A stretch of DNA of 49,355 nucleotides from Spirochaetales bacterium (GCA_016935735.1 JAFGQK010000026.1:1-49355), one strand, 5' to 3'; counted from the first letter of the stretch, positions 17,700 to 28,061 are shown. The notes: generated by a model from the sequence alone, not told the origin. A program made the numbers and translations.

Positions 17700-20390
17700 T
17701 TACCCCAGTATTTTTAAGATATTCGAAATTTCTTCTAATGATGCAGAAATAGATTTCTCGAAGCCGTCATACGTAATCCTGATCCGCTCATTGATTTTCT
17801 CACATTCGGTCAGAACCTTGCTGCACATTGATGCTTTCCTGATGTCGGCAATAATATATTCAAGCTTTTTTTTGTCAATATGCCCAAATTCATTTATAAT
17901 ATCCGAGAAATTATATACCGGATTTACCTGTACGTCTTTACCCTGTTTTCTTAAATTATTTACCTTTGTTTTAATTGCACTTTCATTGAAATAATGTATA
18001 TTCTTCTTCAGCAAGGATAACTTTTCATCAAGTTGCTGTGTAAATACAGCCATCTTTTTATCGACAGCATGCAGCATATCTGTTATTTTTTTATTCATAT
18101 GGGTTTTCATTGCCCTTTTCAGTTCATTTTTTATCTGAACGGGAAGGCTGCTTATGCGGTTATATGCCTGGGGATCAATTTCCGTATTTTTTGCTGCCTG
18201 ATTGAGTGTCTCTATCCTTTTTAATCCACTCAGAAAATTTTCAACCTGCTTTTCAATATCAAGACTTCCCGCATCAAATCTTTTTACAAGGTCTTCAGCT
18301 TGTTGCAGTTTTATATTCATTATCCGTATTTGTTGCTCCCTTTCGAGTGACTGCTCATTAAGTGCATCGATTATTTGTTCCATATCATGCCATAAAACAC
18401 TCGTATATTCATTTTCGTAGGTTTCAAACCATTCCGCTGCATAGCCGCCCGCGGGTTCTGAAAGTTCATGTAACAGTTGTTCCTTGAATTGCGTTTTTAT
18501 AAATTCCCGCAACTCTTCTATTTTATCCGGTGTTGTCTGTTCAATCCGGGCAACGTCGACCTTTGCCTGCAGATCCGCAAGCGATCTGAAATTTTCCTCT
18601 TTAAACGCCTGGATATGCAATACCTGCTGCCCTGTTTCTATTTCCAGGTAAAGACAGAGAAGCAGCCGCCTGACATCAAACGCGATTTCATTAAAAATAT
18701 TCCGCACAGCGAGTTTTATTTCCTTTTCGATGGGATTATTTACTTTATAACTGTTTTCAGAAACGGAATAACACTTTTCAATAATATTCTGCTGTTCTCT
18801 ATCCAGTTGTGAGATGATTTCCTCTTCATACACTTTTTGAGGAATTTCTGCAGGAATACCGTCAAGATATGAAAGTACTTCTTCTTTCTCAGAACAGTTA
18901 CCACAGACATCCAGCACCATTTCCCTGATACTCTTTTCATCAAGATAAAAAGATGGGATTAGTTCATATCCAAAAGGAATATAAAGCTGAATTTGTGAAG
19001 ATGGTGTTGTCAGACAATAAAAAGTATCCCGTTCAGTATGATTTTCGATTAAATGGATTATTTTATCGACTAAAGGATGGGTGTCTGAATACTGCACAGG
19101 CAAGGCAGCGATATTCATAATAAGGTTATCAATTTTTACGGCAACCGGTTGCAGATCCTCCTTTCCTTCACTGATGACTTCTTTAAAAATTTTAATGAAT
19201 TCGGTTTTCATTTTATTTACTATCACATCCACAGAATCACCGGTTTCTTTTCCACCGGATAATAATTCTTTTAAAACCGGCAGTATAATTTCCCTTGCCT
19301 GTTTAAAGGGAAGACTGAATCCTTTATACTGGGCGAACAAATTTTCACCCACAGAAAGGGATTTAAGAATTGCCTCAAGCTCGGACCGAAGGTGATAAAG
19401 ATACCTTTCAACAGGCGTTCCGCTTATCCGGAGAAAAAAATTCCCTTGCGTTTTATACTGCGAATCCGGGACCCTGCCAACGTATGTATAATGAACAACA
19501 TCCCTGTTGAGTGTTTTATTCAGCTTTAGCATATCAGCATAGATACCCGAAGCTGCCTGTTTGAAATTCCGTAGATCCAGTTTATATATGACACCGGTGT
19601 AATTCCCGGCATAATTACTTTTTTTTAATCTCACCGGCACATAAAGCTTTTCATCCTCTTTTATCTCTGCTTTTTCAAACCTTAATTCCGGGGAATATTT
19701 CATCCGGAATTTAAATAAATGATCATTAAACTGATTGGGGCAGGAAAAGACATGATCTTCTCCGGGTAAAAAAACGAACATCGTTTCATTATTGGAAAAT
19801 AATGACAGGAGGGGAAGGATATATTGATTCAATGTTTCACTCTGGAGAGGTGTCAAACCGAGATACTCCCTGTACCCTGTTCCCTGGTATAAAGTTGCAC
19901 CACTGGCCATACAGTGGGTAAGAAAAAGCGGGCTGGTGATTCCGGTAATAAAAATTCCCTTTGTTGTGGTAATTCCCCTTAATTCATTAAATGAATCGAG
20001 TCCCAATTCCATAAGCGCTGTTATTATTTCCTCACAGGTTGCCTTGTCAGGGAAATATATATATGGAGTATACGACTCTTCTTTAGCCGGTTTAATGGCG
20101 AAAGAAGGAACATCAGTCTTTTTCGGTACCAGGTGAGTGATAATTTCCTTTAGCAAGAGTATTTTTTGATTCTCCAGTTCCCTGATATCCAGTCCTACAA
20201 CCAGGGGTTCGGCTTTTATTATTTTCTTCATGAAATCTTTGTCACCAATACTCCCTTCATCAAGCTGATAATTATTTTTATTTTTTTTGAATCCCGTACT
20301 TTTAAGTATTCGCAAATCATATCCGGATGAATCTTCCTTTATAGCTGCAGTAATCTTTCCTACCCATTCCATTAATGAAAAGTGCGCCAT
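17700..20390 (-). CDS. 896-residue protein with long C-terminal helical/coiled-coil region
   Basis: The N-terminal ~350 residues are mixed alpha/beta with an unrecognised fold. From about residue 560 the protein is almost wholly helical, with heptad-like stretches (LEREQQIRIMNIKLQQAEDL near 680, then LDEKLSLLKKNIHYF near 790). There is no membrane segment or nucleotide-binding motif. The ATG has AGGGAG upstream, and the first 19 nt overlap the end of the vWA-like gene, implying coupling. In MoxR/vWA gene sets the gene after the vWA protein is often a dedicated third component, so it may be the adaptor of this set. Family not recognised. Confidence 0.82.
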   Translation of the reverse strand: MAHFSLMEWVGKITAAIKEDSSGYDLRILKSTGFKKNKNNYQLDEGSIGDKDFMKKIIKAEPLVVGLDIRELENQKILLLKEIITHLVPKKTDVPSFAIKPAKEESYTPYIYFPDKATCEEIITALMELGLDSFNELRGITTTKGIFITGITSPLFLTHCMASGATLYQGTGYREYLGLTPLQSETLNQYILPLLSLFSNNETMFVFLPGEDHVFSCPNQFNDHLFKFRMKYSPELRFEKAEIKEDEKLYVPVRLKKSNYAGNYTGVIYKLDLRNFKQAASGIYADMLKLNKTLNRDVVHYTYVGRVPDSQYKTQGNFFLRISGTPVERYLYHLRSELEAILKSLSVGENLFAQYKGFSLPFKQAREIILPVLKELLSGGKETGDSVDVIVNKMKTEFIKIFKEVISEGKEDLQPVAVKIDNLIMNIAALPVQYSDTHPLVDKIIHLIENHTERDTFYCLTTPSSQIQLYIPFGYELIPSFYLDEKSIREMVLDVCGNCSEKEEVLSYLDGIPAEIPQKVYEEEIISQLDREQQNIIEKCYSVSENSYKVNNPIEKEIKLAVRNIFNEIAFDVRRLLLCLYLEIETGQQVLHIQAFKEENFRSLADLQAKVDVARIEQTTPDKIEELREFIKTQFKEQLLHELSEPAGGYAAEWFETYENEYTSVLWHDMEQIIDALNEQSLEREQQIRIMNIKLQQAEDLVKRFDAGSLDIEKQVENFLSGLKRIETLNQAAKNTEIDPQAYNRISSLPVQIKNELKRAMKTHMNKKITDMLHAVDKKMAVFTQQLDEKLSLLKKNIHYFNESAIKTKVNNLRKQGKDVQVNPVYNFSDIINEFGHIDKKKLEYIIADIRKASMCSKVLTECEKINERIRITYDGFEKSISASLEEISNILKILG

Positions 20391-22228
20391 TCTGCTTCTC
20401 CCTGTAATAATATTTCATAATATCGCGATAACAGATGTGATATGACAAGCTGTATTATTTCTTCAATAGAAGAAGTTACTTTAATAAACTCGTATTCATC
20501 CCGGTCATGCAGGATACGGCAAAATTGAAAAGTATCCCCGATTTTCAAGTGATAGCGTGAATGGATGTTCTTTTCTACCGGGAATATATCCGGATCTGCA
20601 TTATTCAGGATTCGTACCTCCAGAACCGTATTCCCTGCCGTATCCTGTTCCGCGGGTGAAAGATAGACGGGTTGTCCTTCATAAACTCCATAATACATCC
20701 CGGTGAGGGCATACCCTGAACACACGGATATAAGCAAACGGTCAAAATCAAACTCACTGCTTATTCCCGAATAAAATATTCTGTTTATTTCACCGGAAAA
20801 AATTTCCAGGTTAATCCTGATTTGAATATCTTTAAAAGCAAACAATTGTAAGACAATCCTGATCCCTGTTTCCAGGCGCAGCATTATATTCTTTTTTAAT
20901 TCCGAATAATCTTCTCCACTCCTCCATTTTCCTGTGGCATCCACACGTATTCTGATAATAAAAGGCCATTCTTTCGGGTTTTTGTTTTCATAGTATCTAT
21001 ATGCATCAAAACCGGCACCGGCCAGTTTTATGCGGAAAAGTGATTCTGGCATTCTATGAAAATATCTTAGTTTAAAAAATTTTTTCCTTATACAATTGTC
21101 TATCTCCGGGAACTCATCTGTATTGAGTAAAAACAAATTATCGCTATTCAAGGCATCAAAAAATCCTGTATCAATATCATTCTGGTCAAAACCGAGATTC
21201 AATGTATCGGTAATAATTTTATCCCTGATATCACTTACACTGGCAGGGTAATCCGGTCCATTCAAATAATAAGGATCCCCCCTGAGCCATTCCGAAAGGA
21301 AAAAACGCTCTGCTTTTTCAAGGTTTGAGGTAATTTCAATGTCCACATCACCGCAGTTCAAATCAAATGGCTGAATCTCTTTTAATATCCTGAAATCAAT
21401 CTCATCCGCCTGTTTTTTAGCCTTTTTTGTAATTGTATTTATCAAAGATAAAAAACTATCAGCGTCGTAGTCCGAAAAAAAGGTACCCCTTGAAAAACCG
21501 GTTAAGGCAGAAAGAATATACTTGTTATTAAAAAAAGTCTTTGGTTCAGTTTCGGTGAATATTTCTTTCATGCAATCCAGGGATCCGGATAACGAACCCA
21601 GGTTCAAAGGGAGTATATTCAGGTCGTATCCTTTTTTGAACCCGGATTTTTCTTCCATTGACTGTATGATTTTATCGAGTTCCCGTGAATTGTAATAAAA
21701 AAGTTCGGTGGAGTGTACTATAGTGGCATCCGGTGAAACAGGAGCGAAACAGACCCGGATAAGTTCTCTTAGAAAAAGATAGTTCAGGGAATTCATTCCC
21801 CTTGCTCTCTTGCTTTCAAAATCCATTTTATGTAAAAGAAACTCCATGAATTTAATCAGCATACTCTCATTTTTTATTCTTTTAAGACAATCAATTACCG
21901 AAAAAACATAATGTGCATAATTATTAAGATATGTTCTGTTCCCGGGAATGGCTTTGACACATGGTTGTTTAAAGAGGTTTTCATTCAATTTCATTTCCAC
22001 CTGGTTGTTGATCAGTGAAAGAATATCCGTAAGAATAAAAGCCGGACAATAGCAGTTACGCTGACGGAGCCAGAGTACGGATTCAATGATATTGATAAGT
22101 ATTTTGGGATTTTCATAAAGTTTTGAATAACCCAGTGAACTCTCAAATCTGATGAGCCGTATTGTATTTATAATACTATCATTCAAACACGTATCCTTTT
22201 CTCTATTTATTCGTAAGGAGGAAATCAC
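20372..22228 (-). CDS. Probable degenerate vWA-domain partner of the MoxR ATPase
   Basis: The first ~400 residues are helical and unrecognised. Residues ~405-600 show the strand/helix order of a vWA domain. A first strand ends in IRVDATGKW where DxSxS would be expected, a second strand reads IRINLEIF, and VRILNNADPD replaces the usual I-T-D-G-x-P. A C-terminal helix closes the fold. The metal site is therefore altered (D-A-T). It directly follows the MoxR gene with a 26-nt overlap, the standard MoxR-vWA arrangement. The GTG start at 22228 has a weak ribosome site; TTG at 22186, behind AAAGG, is a credible alternative giving 604 residues. The vWA call rests on pattern and context and needs structural confirmation. 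Confidence 0.6.
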   Translation of the reverse strand: MISSLRINREKDTCLNDSIINTIRLIRFESSLGYSKLYENPKILINIIESVLWLRQRNCYCPAFILTDILSLINNQVEMKLNENLFKQPCVKAIPGNRTYLNNYAHYVFSVIDCLKRIKNESMLIKFMEFLLHKMDFESKRARGMNSLNYLFLRELIRVCFAPVSPDATIVHSTELFYYNSRELDKIIQSMEEKSGFKKGYDLNILPLNLGSLSGSLDCMKEIFTETEPKTFFNNKYILSALTGFSRGTFFSDYDADSFLSLINTITKKAKKQADEIDFRILKEIQPFDLNCGDVDIEITSNLEKAERFFLSEWLRGDPYYLNGPDYPASVSDIRDKIITDTLNLGFDQNDIDTGFFDALNSDNLFLLNTDEFPEIDNCIRKKFFKLRYFHRMPESLFRIKLAGAGFDAYRYYENKNPKEWPFIIRIRVDATGKWRSGEDYSELKKNIMLRLETGIRIVLQLFAFKDIQIRINLEIFSGEINRIFYSGISSEFDFDRLLISVCSGYALTGMYYGVYEGQPVYLSPAEQDTAGNTVLEVRILNNADPDIFPVEKNIHSRYHLKIGDTFQFCRILHDRDEYEFIKVTSSIEEIIQLVISHLLSRYYEILLQGEAEWRTFH

Positions 22229-23465
22229 CTATTATCTTCAAATCCCGAATTTCTTTATCGGTTTTCCCCATAAACCGGCATAAATCATAATTGTTTGCAA
22301 GATAAGCATGAAATCCGCTGCTCCCGAAGAGTTTTTCGCGGCAAAACATGAGTTTTAATAGTTTTATAACACGCCGGGGAGAAATGTCTGCAACCTCATT
22401 CGTATAGAGAAGGATTTTACTGAGTTCATAGACTACATTCTTCTGCTCTCCGATGATTTCCAATTTATTTCCGTTACTATCATTAAAAAGCGAAAAATAT
22501 ACTGCGGATAAATGGCCGAGAACCGACATCGCATCAGGATTATCTTTGTTAAGCTGAAGTGAATGAATCTTTCTTTTGATTTCATTACTTGTTTCAGCAT
22601 TATAATGACGTAGAAACGTATTCAGGGCAAACTCATATTCAAGCCCCCATCCTTTAATCAGAAAGGGAGAGAGTTCTTCTGCTATTTTCTTAATATGCGT
22701 TGTTTTTGCTTTACTCACCACATGATCCTTTGATTCATCTGACGTGGAAAGAATTTTTCCGATAATACTCTCCATTACATGTATAATGGCAAACCGGTCG
22801 ATTATCGCTTCAAGTTCCCCCCGCTGAATAGACGGGGTCTTATTGGAAGCGGCAAGCAGACTGACAAGGGGGACATAATCTTCAAGGACCTTTTCCTCGT
22901 TTTCACTCTTCAGATTCGGATCAAAATAGCAGCGTTCATTCATAATTGAAAGCAACGTATTCAAAAGGGATGAAGTTGCTTTGAAAAATTCATCTACCAT
23001 AGCAAGGTGAGCTTTTTGTATCCTGGGAATTCTTGTTACTTCATTCTGCAATAGTTTTCGCAGATCGATCGGACCGAGAATTTCGGAAATCTGCGTATAA
23101 GGATGAAGACAGGTCTGGAAAATATTCGTTGTATTCACAATCCCATTACACCGTGACTGGATTTCTTTCATCGTTTTAACAATGATACTTGTTTTTGCGA
23201 TACCAGGTTTTCCTAAAAACAAAAGGTGTTCCCTGCTTGAAATAGCAAGGATAATCAAGGCGAATTCCATGTCCATTTTATGATAATGACCGGATAGATC
23301 GTCAAGTAGTTTCCTTATTTTTATAACACTATCCGGACTGTTTCCGGGATCTGTCCAGAAATCAAAATCCTTAAGAATCCGGTCACCGTTTTCTGTTTTT
23401 GCACAAAAATTATCACGGATTTGTTTCTTACATATATCCCATGTCACACTTTTATTCCCTGTCAT
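22203..23465 (-). CDS. MoxR-family AAA+ ATPase
   Basis: The 420-residue protein has Walker A GKPGIAKTS (residues ~83-91) and Walker B AMVDEFFKA (~154-162). The MoxR/RavA/NorQ-type insert LLNTLLSIMNERCYFDP and a sensor-1 Asn in LLAASNK follow. An arginine-finger candidate lies in IDRFAIIHV, and a helical lid domain completes the fold. Length is normal. MoxR ATPases remodel or activate partners, usually through a vWA protein, and the next gene fits that role. The ATG at 23465 lies behind GGAG. This is the clearest marker of the MoxR/vWA core in the operon. Confidence 0.93.
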   Translation of the reverse strand: MTGNKSVTWDICKKQIRDNFCAKTENGDRILKDFDFWTDPGNSPDSVIKIRKLLDDLSGHYHKMDMEFALIILAISSREHLLFLGKPGIAKTSIIVKTMKEIQSRCNGIVNTTNIFQTCLHPYTQISEILGPIDLRKLLQNEVTRIPRIQKAHLAMVDEFFKATSSLLNTLLSIMNERCYFDPNLKSENEEKVLEDYVPLVSLLAASNKTPSIQRGELEAIIDRFAIIHVMESIIGKILSTSDESKDHVVSKAKTTHIKKIAEELSPFLIKGWGLEYEFALNTFLRHYNAETSNEIKRKIHSLQLNKDNPDAMSVLGHLSAVYFSLFNDSNGNKLEIIGEQKNVVYELSKILLYTNEVADISPRRVIKLLKLMFCREKLFGSSGFHAYLANNYDLCRFMGKTDKEIRDLKIIGDFLLTNK

Positions 23466-23477
23466 AATACAACTCCG

Positions 23478-23939
23478 CTATTCCCGATTATGTTCAGTTT
23501 CTTTTTGTTCAATTTTTATATCATCTATTGTTTCCAGTTCCTCCCGCCTGCTCTTCTTTTTCCTGTGTCTATACATATTAAAGATGTCCTCCATATTCTG
23601 TTTTGCTTCACGTTTAAAAAGACCATCCAGAATGACGCGGGGCTTTTTATCTCCTTCGCCGTACCCTTCGATTTCTTTAATCAAGTCTTTAAGACGTTTC
23701 ACTATTTTCTCTTTCACTTCCACGGAAGTTTTACCGAGCATAATAAGATCATGTTCGCTTACAGGATCCGTTTTTATTTCAATAACAGGGGTATTACCTT
23801 CAAACGAATATGTAACACGAATACATTCGGCTATTAAACGGATCGCTTTCTTTTTCTTTTTCTTTTTTGCGGTTATATTCAGTTCATCTTCATCCTGCTT
23901 TTGTTTCTCGTGTTCAAAATATATTTCCATCTCATTCAT
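23478..23939 (-). CDS. Small, highly charged protein with lysine run
   Basis: The start ATG at 23939 (MNEMEIYF) is chosen because GGAGG precedes it with correct spacing and because it abuts the stop of the upstream gene; this gives 153 residues. Residues ~25-32 are an uninterrupted lysine run. A short beta/alpha segment follows (IRLIAECIRVTYSFEGNTP), then charged helices. No family recognised. It is 12 nt upstream of the MoxR gene and translated in series with it. Nucleic-acid or membrane-surface binding through the lysine run is possible but unproven. Confidence 0.7.
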   Translation of the reverse strand: MNEMEIYFEHEKQKQDEDELNITAKKKKKKKAIRLIAECIRVTYSFEGNTPVIEIKTDPVSEHDLIMLGKTSVEVKEKIVKRLKDLIKEIEGYGEGDKKPRVILDGLFKREAKQNMEDIFNMYRHRKKKSRREELETIDDIKIEQKETEHNRE

Positions 23940-23940
23940 T

Positions 23941-24642
23941 TTATTCCTCCATATTGTAAATGAAAAGCACCTCTTTTTCAAAGGCATTTTCAGTCTGTTT
24001 TTCCTTGATCATCTGTCTTTCAACTACATATCCCTGGCTTTCACGCTGTTTCTGGGCCGTCATCAAAATTATATCCGTTATGATGTTGGATTCAAATTTT
24101 CTTTCTGCATTTTCTATTTCTTTCTCTGCTGCCAGATAATTTTCGTCGGTTAGTATTTCATCATACAATCTATCCCTCGCTTTATCAATTATTCTATTTT
24201 TCACGGCATCTATATTTTCACCATCAACACGTTCTTGTATTTCTCCTGAAACATGTTCTGCCTGGATTGATTCTTCCCTGGAAAGAATAATACCCTCTTC
24301 ATTTTTTAATGCTTTATAATCAAGATACAACTTGATGAGAAATTTCAAATCAAGATCGATCTGTTGATTTCCATGTCCCGGTATATGTCCCGGTATAGGA
24401 AATTTTTCCACCTTCGATAAGGCTTCCTGCTGTTTAAGAAGAATTTTATCGCCTTCCTCCTGATAGATCCCCTTGTTTAATTTCTCTTTAATGAATTCAA
24501 GAATACAGGAGATATTATTCTTCAAAAACGAGATATCCCAGTTCCTGTCCTTTATTATATCTATGCTTTTTTCCTTCCTGTTTATGCAGAAATCTCCCAA
24601 TTCTTTTATTACGATTTTTTCCGGCTTGCTGTATGTCCCCAT
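23941..24642 (-). CDS. Helical 233-residue protein
   Basis: The protein is mostly charged helix with one proline/glycine break (PIPGHIPGHGN near residue 82) separating two helical halves. It has no membrane segment or catalytic motif. The ATG at 24642 follows GAGGAGG with a 5-nt spacer. It sits between the second AAA+ ATPase gene and the small lysine-rich protein gene without gaps, so it is likely an ATPase adaptor or structural subunit. Family not recognised. Confidence 0.75.
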   Translation of the reverse strand: MGTYSKPEKIVIKELGDFCINRKEKSIDIIKDRNWDISFLKNNISCILEFIKEKLNKGIYQEEGDKILLKQQEALSKVEKFPIPGHIPGHGNQQIDLDLKFLIKLYLDYKALKNEEGIILSREESIQAEHVSGEIQERVDGENIDAVKNRIIDKARDRLYDEILTDENYLAAEKEIENAERKFESNIITDIILMTAQKQRESQGYVVERQMIKEKQTENAFEKEVLFIYNMEE

Positions 24643-24670
24643 ACCATCCTCCTCTTTTCAATAACGAGAA

Positions 24671-26578
24671 TTAAAATGCTATACGCTCATATACATTTGC
24701 ATTTTTTCGTCTATTTAAAGCATCTATATTTTCCTTTATTTTCTTTTCAAACTCTTTTTCACTTATCGTTGTTATTTCTTTCATGATCACATCTCTTTCA
24801 AGAATTTGAAAAAGATATCGTATTTCATCACATGAAAAATTCAAATATTCACCTGTACAATAATTAGCGAGTACATTCCTGAAAATAGCAGCAATATCCG
24901 TTTTTCCTTTTTCCCGATCCCCCGGATCGATAACGAGGTCTTTTAACGCTTCATACTTCTCTATCATTACGGAAAGAAGGCCATTCTCCTTTCTTCCCTC
25001 TATTTCCCTGTCATCCAGATCTTTCAGGGTCGGATTTGAGAGTGTAATGATCTCTCCTATCCGTTCAGGTCTGTATTTTATGCTTTCATCAATATCTTCC
25101 CATCTGTTTGTCGTTGTAATAACTATTACCAGTTCATCCGTATTTAAGGTTTTTAATCCGCTCATTTCAGTGAGCAGGGTATTTACAATCGTATTATCCA
25201 CCCGTGACGAGGGATCACTCCTCCGTTTTGCTGCAATAGCGTCGAATTCGTCAAAGACAATAATGCTGGGACTCCGGGATCTGGCTTTTGCAAATATATC
25301 ACGTATGTTAGCTTCACTGTCCCCGACAAACTTTGATCGTATATCTGCTGCATTGACTACCTGGAGATGTGCCCTGGTTTCAGATGCAAGCCACCTGGCA
25401 AGGTATGTTTTCCCGTTTCCCTGGGATCCCTCAAAACAAATACCCCTGGTAATGCAGCGAAAATACTTCTGCCGTTTTTTCCTGTGCGAAGGATCTTCCT
25501 CATTCCATTTTCTAAAAGGAAATATGATGTGTTCTTTCAGGAATTTACGCGTTTCAAAATAACCACCAATCATATTCTCTGTTACCGGGGTTATCCGGTC
25601 CTCCAGAGAAGGATGATACCGGGTAATGAATTCAGGGATATTTTCAGGAATATTCCCGGAATTCGTATTTACCTGTTCCCATGCATTAAGTAATTCACAG
25701 AATTCAAAAATGTTCAGATGGGAAGCAACCTGCCATAAACTCATCTTTGCTTTTTCATCGTTTTTATACTCTGCTTTTAATCCGGTCCTGGCCCTGCTTC
25801 CGGTAAGATAGTTCCACATGATATCTTTATTCAGCGGACTTATCGAAACTGTCAGGGGAAACGCCTGCTGAAACAACCTTGGAAGTTCCACGGCCGGGTC
25901 ATGGAGTAAAAGGTAAACGCCGTTACGGAAATTTTTTATCATATAACAGATGTCAATAATAGATTGGCCTTCAGGAAGTTTCCCGCCCTCCATTACAAAA
26001 TCAATATCCCTCAAAATCAGGACATTCCGGATTTCCGGAGGCGGCTCCATCATTATTCCATTTTGGTTCCTTTCGGTATTCACATCCGAAAGCGGGGATA
26101 TTATGTTCCCGAATTTAAATGCCTGCTGAATCTGTTCTTCCGCCTCCCTGTGTTGATCCAGACTTGCATTCACGACCTGGGTACAAAACACCTTCAACAA
26201 TTCCATAATAGTTTCGATGCCACTTTCCCTCATCCCCTTTATGCTTGCATCGGCAGCGTTTGAAAGCCTTTCTTCGGGTCTTAAGAATTTTTTTACTTTC
26301 GGATATATGCGTAATTTATTATAAGTATTGATTTGGGCGATATACCGGAGGCAGTATTCAATATATGGATGAAGAATACTATCTGCCAGAAAAATAGAGG
26401 ATGTGCCTGCCAGGAGGACATTCAGGATCAGATTGAATTGACTGTAATTATTAAGCATAAGTGCAATCGCGACACATCGGATTCGTTCACCGCTTCCTGT
26501 TACTTCCTCGATTATCTTCTGCAGCCGTAATCCAGCCTCGGTATTATCAAACATGTTTTTCGACATCTTATCAGGCAT
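24671..26578 (-). CDS. Classical AAA+ ATPase (FtsH/CDC48-like core) with long N-terminal region
   Basis: The C-terminal half holds Walker A GSQGNGKTY (about residues 383-391), Walker B IIVFDEFDA (~439-447) and the second region of homology with ITTTNRWEDIDESIKYRPER. This is a complete, probably active classical AAA module. The N-terminal ~350 residues are helical and unrecognised, presumably substrate-specific. The ATG at 26578 is preferred because AAGGAGGT is 6 nt upstream; the ATG at 26581 is adjacent and equally in frame. The start overlaps the end of the previous gene by 8 nt. This is one of three AAA/AAA-like proteins outside the MoxR type in this operon, so it may form mixed or sequential motors with them. 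Confidence 0.9.
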   Translation of the reverse strand: MPDKMSKNMFDNTEAGLRLQKIIEEVTGSGERIRCVAIALMLNNYSQFNLILNVLLAGTSSIFLADSILHPYIEYCLRYIAQINTYNKLRIYPKVKKFLRPEERLSNAADASIKGMRESGIETIMELLKVFCTQVVNASLDQHREAEEQIQQAFKFGNIISPLSDVNTERNQNGIMMEPPPEIRNVLILRDIDFVMEGGKLPEGQSIIDICYMIKNFRNGVYLLLHDPAVELPRLFQQAFPLTVSISPLNKDIMWNYLTGSRARTGLKAEYKNDEKAKMSLWQVASHLNIFEFCELLNAWEQVNTNSGNIPENIPEFITRYHPSLEDRITPVTENMIGGYFETRKFLKEHIIFPFRKWNEEDPSHRKKRQKYFRCITRGICFEGSQGNGKTYLARWLASETRAHLQVVNAADIRSKFVGDSEANIRDIFAKARSRSPSIIVFDEFDAIAAKRRSDPSSRVDNTIVNTLLTEMSGLKTLNTDELVIVITTTNRWEDIDESIKYRPERIGEIITLSNPTLKDLDDREIEGRKENGLLSVMIEKYEALKDLVIDPGDREKGKTDIAAIFRNVLANYCTGEYLNFSCDEIRYLFQILERDVIMKEITTISEKEFEKKIKENIDALNRRKNANVYERIAF

Positions 26579-28019
26579 CATATACCTCCTTCCGGGGAAA
26601 TAAAGATTCAAAAAAAGGATTTAATTTATCTTCGATAATTTCCATTATTTTCTCCTGTCCGTATTCCGATTCCGGCCCGGTCCCGAGTCCGTGGAGAGTA
26701 ATTATTTCTTCAATTTTCTTTTGCATGGTAAAAGAGAAGTTTTTATCATCAAGTATTTTTTGCCGGAAAAAAAGAGAAAGCGGTATCCATAATTTTAATT
26801 TATATATAATGTTGTTTTGTAATCGAATCTTTTGTTTTAACGTAATATCAAAAACATCGATCAGATCGAGTAATTCAAAGGCATAGAGAAATGTTTCAGC
26901 CAGTCTTCCCCATTGAATATCCGAAAACCATGTTTTATTTATCACAAACTGGAGCGGTGTCTGGAAAAGCTCTGTTCCCGGGATATGGGATAAATGACTG
27001 ATGGCTGTATCAATAACCTCACTTATCTTCATCATAAATTGCCCGGGTGAATACATATTGCAGAGATTCCGGTATTCAGGTATATAGTAATTTTTAATTT
27101 GAAAAACCCTGTTCACCTCAAATCGTACATATCCGGTTCTTTGATTATACTTTTCCGGCCATGAAAAGAAATACAATCCTTCACTATCCTTCTGCCTGGC
27201 CTGCCGGAGGATATCCTTATCTTTGCTGTTAAAACAGGATTCAAAAAAAAGATATTCTCTCTCTGTCATCCTGTCTGTGCGGAAAAGCGATTCAGGTATT
27301 ATACCTGAAAAGATATTACCTGGAATAACGTCGGTTATGTGGAAGGTGGGAATATAATCGAGGAGAAACTTGTTAACAAAATCCGGGACAGGTGATAACT
27401 TGTAGAATATTCTGTAAAAATCGATGAAATTACGATATTTTACTTTCTCTTTTTCTGGTAAAAACATATGAAATACTTTATAAAAATTTGTGGTAAGTTT
27501 ATAAAAAATTCTATAAAGAAATTGTATTTTGTTTGTCACTGATTTTATACAATATAATTCTTTTTCACTGATAGTGATAATGTATTGCCGTAAGGGATTC
27601 CTTCTGCGTCTGATAATATCAGAGTGCATGAAATACAGGTAATCAAAATATACAAGTGATAACAGGGCAAGGATACTGAATGACCGGATGGTGGGTTGCA
27701 TTTCACAATTTTTTACCTGTTTGGTGAGATCCATAAAATCCCTTTTTTTATATATATTTTCAAAGGCCCTGTTAAAAAACAGGGTAAATATGGAATCTTT
27801 CTTTTTCACCATCTCTCTTGACAGGGCAATCGCCATTACCACACAAAAAATATGTTTTCCATAGTTACTGTTTTTGATAAAAGAAAAGGACAAATTTTTT
27901 GCACAGGATATATTTCCCACTTTAATTTTTTTTGACTTGAGAAAAACTTCAACAATATGACAGATATTTCCCGCAACATCAGTGAGTTTGTTCAGATCTT
28001 GTACCCGTTCCAGTTTCAT
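26571..28019 (-). CDS. Unrecognised 482-residue protein
   Basis: The protein is rich in Phe, Tyr and Lys and mainly helical. One moderately hydrophobic stretch (SILALLSLVYFDYLYFM near residue 115) may be buried helix rather than membrane. No family, active site or signal peptide is visible. It lies between two AAA+ ATPase genes and overlaps the downstream one. It may be a subunit linking the two ATPases, but only position supports this. Confidence 0.75.
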   Translation of the reverse strand: MKLERVQDLNKLTDVAGNICHIVEVFLKSKKIKVGNISCAKNLSFSFIKNSNYGKHIFCVVMAIALSREMVKKKDSIFTLFFNRAFENIYKKRDFMDLTKQVKNCEMQPTIRSFSILALLSLVYFDYLYFMHSDIIRRRRNPLRQYIITISEKELYCIKSVTNKIQFLYRIFYKLTTNFYKVFHMFLPEKEKVKYRNFIDFYRIFYKLSPVPDFVNKFLLDYIPTFHITDVIPGNIFSGIIPESLFRTDRMTEREYLFFESCFNSKDKDILRQARQKDSEGLYFFSWPEKYNQRTGYVRFEVNRVFQIKNYYIPEYRNLCNMYSPGQFMMKISEVIDTAISHLSHIPGTELFQTPLQFVINKTWFSDIQWGRLAETFLYAFELLDLIDVFDITLKQKIRLQNNIIYKLKLWIPLSLFFRQKILDDKNFSFTMQKKIEEIITLHGLGTGPESEYGQEKIMEIIEDKLNPFFESLFPRKEVYDA

Positions 28020-28061
28020 AATCTTTCCGGTATATATAAAATTCAGCCCCTTCCTTACTTA

